The notes under the pieces were generated by a model. That model did no database searches. It saw only the letters and a program-made list of their open reading frames with translations, and had not been told where the DNA came from. Below, in pieces: positions 4,798 to 5,188 of a DNA stretch of 5,188 nt. The stretch's first letter is position 1. Each line of letters opens with the position of its first letter. The stretch covers positions 2,624 to 7,811 of the forward strand of contig JAHZFN010000157.1 of NCBI GenBank assembly GCA_019421315.1. The letters are read 5' to 3'. The position numbers and the translations under genes were made by a program. The stretch comes from Peptococcaceae bacterium (lineage in GTDB: Bacteria; Bacillota; Dehalobacteriia; UBA4068; UBA4997).

Positions 4798-5188
4798 ATG
4801 CAGGAATTTTTGGAACAATTTACGGGATTGGATTGGAGTCCGCTGTTTATAACATTGAAAACAGCTTTTGCGGCAACGGTAGTTGCTTTTTTTGTGGGCA
4901 TAGTTTTGGCGTATGCAGTGATGAAATCAAGCACAAAGGTCAAGGCGGTAATCGACGATATTTTAACATTGCCGATGGTTTTGCCGCCGACGGTGGCCGG
5001 CTTTATTCTTCTGCTGCTTTTCAGCCGCCGCCGCCCGCTGGGAATGTGGCTGGAGGCAACGTTTGGCATACAAATTGTGCAAACCTGGACAGGGTGCGTT
5101 ATTGCGGCTTTTATCATTGCTTTTCCGCTGATGTACCGCACAACCAGAGCGGCTTTTGAGCAGATGGATATAAACTTGATTCATGCGG
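4798..5188 (+). CDS. modB: Molybdate ABC transporter permease ModB (3' end missing)
   Basis: ModB forms the membrane channel of the molybdate importer and receives substrate from ModA. The frame is open from the ATG at 4798 to the right edge, showing 130 residues of a protein usually about 220-230 long. It opens with MQEFLEQFTGLDWSPLFITL. Hydrophobic segments at about 16-42, 55-76 and 90-113 fit the first membrane helices. LTLPMVLPPTVAGF (57-70) followed by RRRPLG (77-82) is the characteristic ModB segment, and FPLMYRTTRAAFEQMD (109-124) leads into the EAA loop that docks on the ATPase ModC. The window ends just as that loop begins. A shorter + strand open frame at 4833-5159 is an out-of-frame shadow. 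The start is supported by GAGGT 9 nt upstream and the DWSPL N-terminus. The ATPase gene modC would be expected downstream (inference). Confidence 0.95.
   Translation, partial: MQEFLEQFTGLDWSPLFITLKTAFAATVVAFFVGIVLAYAVMKSSTKVKAVIDDILTLPMVLPPTVAGFILLLLFSRRRPLGMWLEATFGIQIVQTWTGCVIAAFIIAFPLMYRTTRAAFEQMDINLIHA

Noticed and set aside
4833..5159. 108-residue open frame on the + strand
   Set aside because: It is out of frame within modB, whose own frame is open to the edge and matches the permease family clearly.

Overview
The window is a molybdenum locus on the + strand, about 45% GC by eye. It carries the end of a molybdopterin-binding protein gene, then moaC, moaA, a MOSC-MogA fusion, modA, and the start of modB, which runs off the right edge. 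The gene order, the MOSC-MogA fusion, the lipoprotein form of ModA, the AT-rich gaps and the purine-rich ribosome binding sites all point to an anaerobic Gram-positive bacterium of the class Clostridia (inference). No species can be named from this sequence.

Positions 1-3259 form a compact cofactor-synthesis operon. The molybdopterin-binding gene and moaC are almost abutting, moaA follows after 67 bp, and the fusion gene starts 4 bp after the moaA stop. MoaA and MoaC convert GTP to cyclic pyranopterin monophosphate. The MogA half of the fusion would adenylate molybdopterin before metal insertion. The MOSC half probably handles sulfur or the finished cofactor. The molybdopterin-binding protein probably acts late, in cofactor handling or metal insertion. 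The MoaD, MoaE and canonical MoeA steps are not in this window.

Positions 3260-3521 are non-coding: an inverted repeat that may end the first operon, then a leader with several short hairpins and unpaired promoter-like hexamers before modA. ModA is the membrane-anchored molybdate (or tungstate) binding lipoprotein of an ABC importer, and ModB is its permease.

The most unusual part is the 388-bp gap between modA and modB, genes normally packed tightly together. It holds a long imperfect hairpin and then a tandem repeat of an 81-82 bp unit: two complete copies and a third that runs exactly into the modB start codon. Each unit has a promoter-like pair of hexamers and a ribosome-binding-site-like GAGGT. 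The modB 5' control region therefore appears to have been triplicated, which could uncouple permease expression from that of the binding protein. No new enzyme system is evident; the novelty lies in this regulatory architecture.
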